A DNA stretch of 7,029 bases from Planctomycetales bacterium (lineage in GTDB: Bacteria > Planctomycetota > Planctomycetia > Pirellulales > Thermoguttaceae): the NCBI GenBank assembly GCA_007122045.1, contig SKJM01000118.1, positions 1 through 7,029 on the forward strand, in the 5' to 3' direction. A model generated the notes under the pieces. The model saw only the letters and a list, made by a program, of their open reading frames with translations. It did no database searches and was not told the origin of the DNA. The translations under genes and the position numbers were made by a program. This document shows, piece after piece, positions 6,069 through 7,029 of this stretch. Within the stretch, counting starts at the first letter, position 1; each line of letters starts with the position of its first letter.

Positions 6069-6128
6069 TCTGCCACTGGACCTGCACTACGTTGGGTGGG
6101 ATCGTGTTACGAAACCTCCGCCATCCCC

Positions 6129-6134
6129 AGGGGA
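6129..6134 (+). promoter_or_regulatory. Ribosome-binding site fixing the start of the second secreted protein
   Basis: AGGGGA lies 6 bases before ATG 6141. It supports that start over the internal ATG at 6171, which would cut off the basic N-region of the signal peptide. Confidence 0.55.
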
Positions 6135-6140
6135 CCGTCC

Positions 6141-7029
6141 ATGTCTCGGAGCATTGTGAGTCGACACCTCATGGCAGTCGTGCTCGCCGGCCTGTGCGCC
6201 CCGGCCGGCGCCGAGGGGGCGAACCTGCTGGCCAACCCCGGTTTCGAGCAGAACGCCGGCAACGGGAGCGACCCGGCCGGCTGGATTGCCGACTTCAACA
6301 GCTACGGGGCATTCCGCGGCGCCGCGCGAACCGGCGGCTGGGGGCTGCACCCCGGCGCGGCCGCCTCGGCCGGCGGGCGATACCAGGACCTGGCCGAGCC
6401 GCTGGCGGCCGGGCGAACCTACGAGGTGAGGCTGTGGGTGCAGAACTTCGACGGTGCCGAGGGCTCCTCGCACGTGAGGGTGCTCCTCGGGCAGGCCGGC
6501 GGCGATACGATCGAAGTGGCCGACGTGGCGCGCGAAGGCGGCCACGCCCGGGCAACGTCGCACTTCAGCGCCGACGGGCTGGTCAACCGCCTGTTCCCCA
6601 CCAGGCGCGACGGTTCGTGGAGCGAGGTGACGTTCGAGTTCACCGCCCGGGGCGGCGAGAACCGATTCGGCATCTACAACGCCCACCTGGCGGGCGACAC
6701 CGTCCACTCGGTCAACGTCGACGACGTGGTGCTGTGGGACGTGGCCCGGCGCGACGCGGCCGTCGCAGAAGCGGCGCGCCGGGATGCCGCATTCCGGGAG
6801 GAGGTCGGCAGCCTGCCGCCCATCGCGTTCGTCGTGCAGCAGCGGCTGGGAAACCCCGATGGCGTGGTGCGGTATCATTCGCGCCCCGTCGTGGAACGCT
6901 GGGGGTGCAAGATCCAGGTTCTCGAAGACGGCGGCCCGCCGCGCACCATCTACGAGAATCCCCGCGCGGCCATCCTCGACATGAACAGCTCGTTCGACGC
7001 CAAGACGCTGCTGTTCTCGATGCGCGAAG
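6141..7029 (+). CDS. Secreted protein: jelly-roll module plus start of a propeller-like (hydrazine-synthase-alpha-like) domain, 3'-truncated
   Basis: The frame runs from ATG 6141 off the window end (296 codons plus one base) with no stop. Residues 1-24 are a signal peptide (SRSIVSRH basic start, hydrophobic MAVVLAGLCAP, likely cut AGA|EG). Residues about 26-199 form a CBM4/9-like jelly-roll with NLLANPGFEQ at the start, AGWI and YEVRLWVQNF inside, and VDDVVLW at the end. A short charged Ala/Arg helix (about 200-222) links to PPIAFVVQQR (226 on). The final visible part, RTIYENPRAAILDMNSSFDA followed by KTLLFSMRE, resembles the opening blade of beta-propeller proteins related to the hydrazine synthase alpha subunit that are abundant in planctomycetes (pattern: R-T-L...V-x-D...S-F-D-G-K-x-I-L-F-S-M-R). 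That family label is from memory and rests on a short stretch. No enzymatic activity should be inferred. It is likely a cell-surface or exported protein. Alternative: another PD40/TolB-like propeller. Confidence 0.75.
   Translation, partial: MSRSIVSRHLMAVVLAGLCAPAGAEGANLLANPGFEQNAGNGSDPAGWIADFNSYGAFRGAARTGGWGLHPGAAASAGGRYQDLAEPLAAGRTYEVRLWVQNFDGAEGSSHVRVLLGQAGGDTIEVADVAREGGHARATSHFSADGLVNRLFPTRRDGSWSEVTFEFTARGGENRFGIYNAHLAGDTVHSVNVDDVVLWDVARRDAAVAEAARRDAAFREEVGSLPPIAFVVQQRLGNPDGVVRYHSRPVVERWGCKIQVLEDGGPPRTIYENPRAAILDMNSSFDAKTLLFSMRE

Larger units (their letters stand above)
5862..6140. other. Gene-poor spacer between the nucleotidyltransferase cassette and the second secreted protein
   Basis: 279 bp without a confident gene. 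TTGACA at 5956-5961 is a perfect -35 hexamer, but nothing like a -10 lies 16-18 bp further on. No hairpin with a T tract follows the stop at 5861, and the TGCGCAAAA operator palindrome seen before the GH51 gene has no copy here. Short TATCG repeats near 5973-5994 look like chance or coding sequence. I see no convincing promoter for the gene at 6141. Confidence 0.5.

Noticed and set aside
5310..6087. Minus-strand frames of 218 and 235 codons over the end of the nucleotidyltransferase gene and its partner
   Set aside because: Arg/Pro/Ser-rich products without motifs; they overlap two + genes linked by a one-base gap, which is much stronger evidence of real coding.
6087..6878. 263-codon minus-strand frame over the second secreted protein
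   Set aside because: Antisense shadow. The + frame has a signal peptide, jelly-roll motifs and a Shine-Dalgarno sequence.
1..7029. CRISPR arrays, tRNA or rRNA genes, insertion sequences
   Set aside because: I saw no regularly spaced identical repeats, no tRNA-like cloverleaf or CCA-ended element, no rRNA-like stretch and no transposase motif on either strand.

Overview
The window is GC-rich, bacterial and densely coded, with every supported gene on the + strand. Three things suggest a free-living, polysaccharide-degrading bacterium of the Planctomycetota (or a related PVC phylum). One is an AraC-type regulator with a XylR-like sugar-binding half. The second is a pair of secreted proteins with jelly-roll carbohydrate-binding-like modules, one of which leads into what looks like a hydrazine-synthase-alpha-like beta-propeller. 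The third is a family of short hairpin repeats (GTGCGGCG...CGCCGC) that I associate with such genomes. This assignment is inference from gene content, not from a marker gene.

Layout: (1) 1-891, the C-terminal three quarters of a plant-type cystathionine gamma-synthase (PLP enzyme of methionine synthesis), cut by the window start. (2) 928-2100, a full-length XylR-family regulator. (3) 2101-2420, a gene-free regulatory stretch with three tandem hairpin repeats (the first a plausible terminator for the regulator), a perfect 9-bp inverted repeat that looks like an operator, and a promoter. (4) 2421-4877, a secreted GH51 alpha-L-arabinofuranosidase. (5) 4946-5861, a two-gene cassette: a DUF6036-like nucleotidyltransferase-fold protein and an unrecognised 122-residue partner, read from a promoter that appears to give a leaderless transcript. 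(6) 5862-6140, a mostly non-coding stretch with one doubtful 44-codon reading frame. (7) 6141-7029, the start of a second secreted protein (signal peptide, jelly-roll module, start of a propeller-like domain), cut by the window end.

The most coherent story is regulatory. A pentose-sensing XylR-like protein is encoded directly upstream of a hemicellulose-debranching enzyme, and a 27-bp palindromic site lies between them, abutting the -35 region, as expected for an AraC-type activator. The PLP enzyme appears unrelated in function. The nucleotidyltransferase cassette sits between the two secreted-protein genes and resembles a toxin-antitoxin-like or defence-like insertion, with its own promoter overlain by a 10-bp palindrome. 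The two secreted proteins share the same N-terminal plan (signal peptide, then an N-x-GFEQ jelly-roll), as if both draw on the same secreted-protein module.
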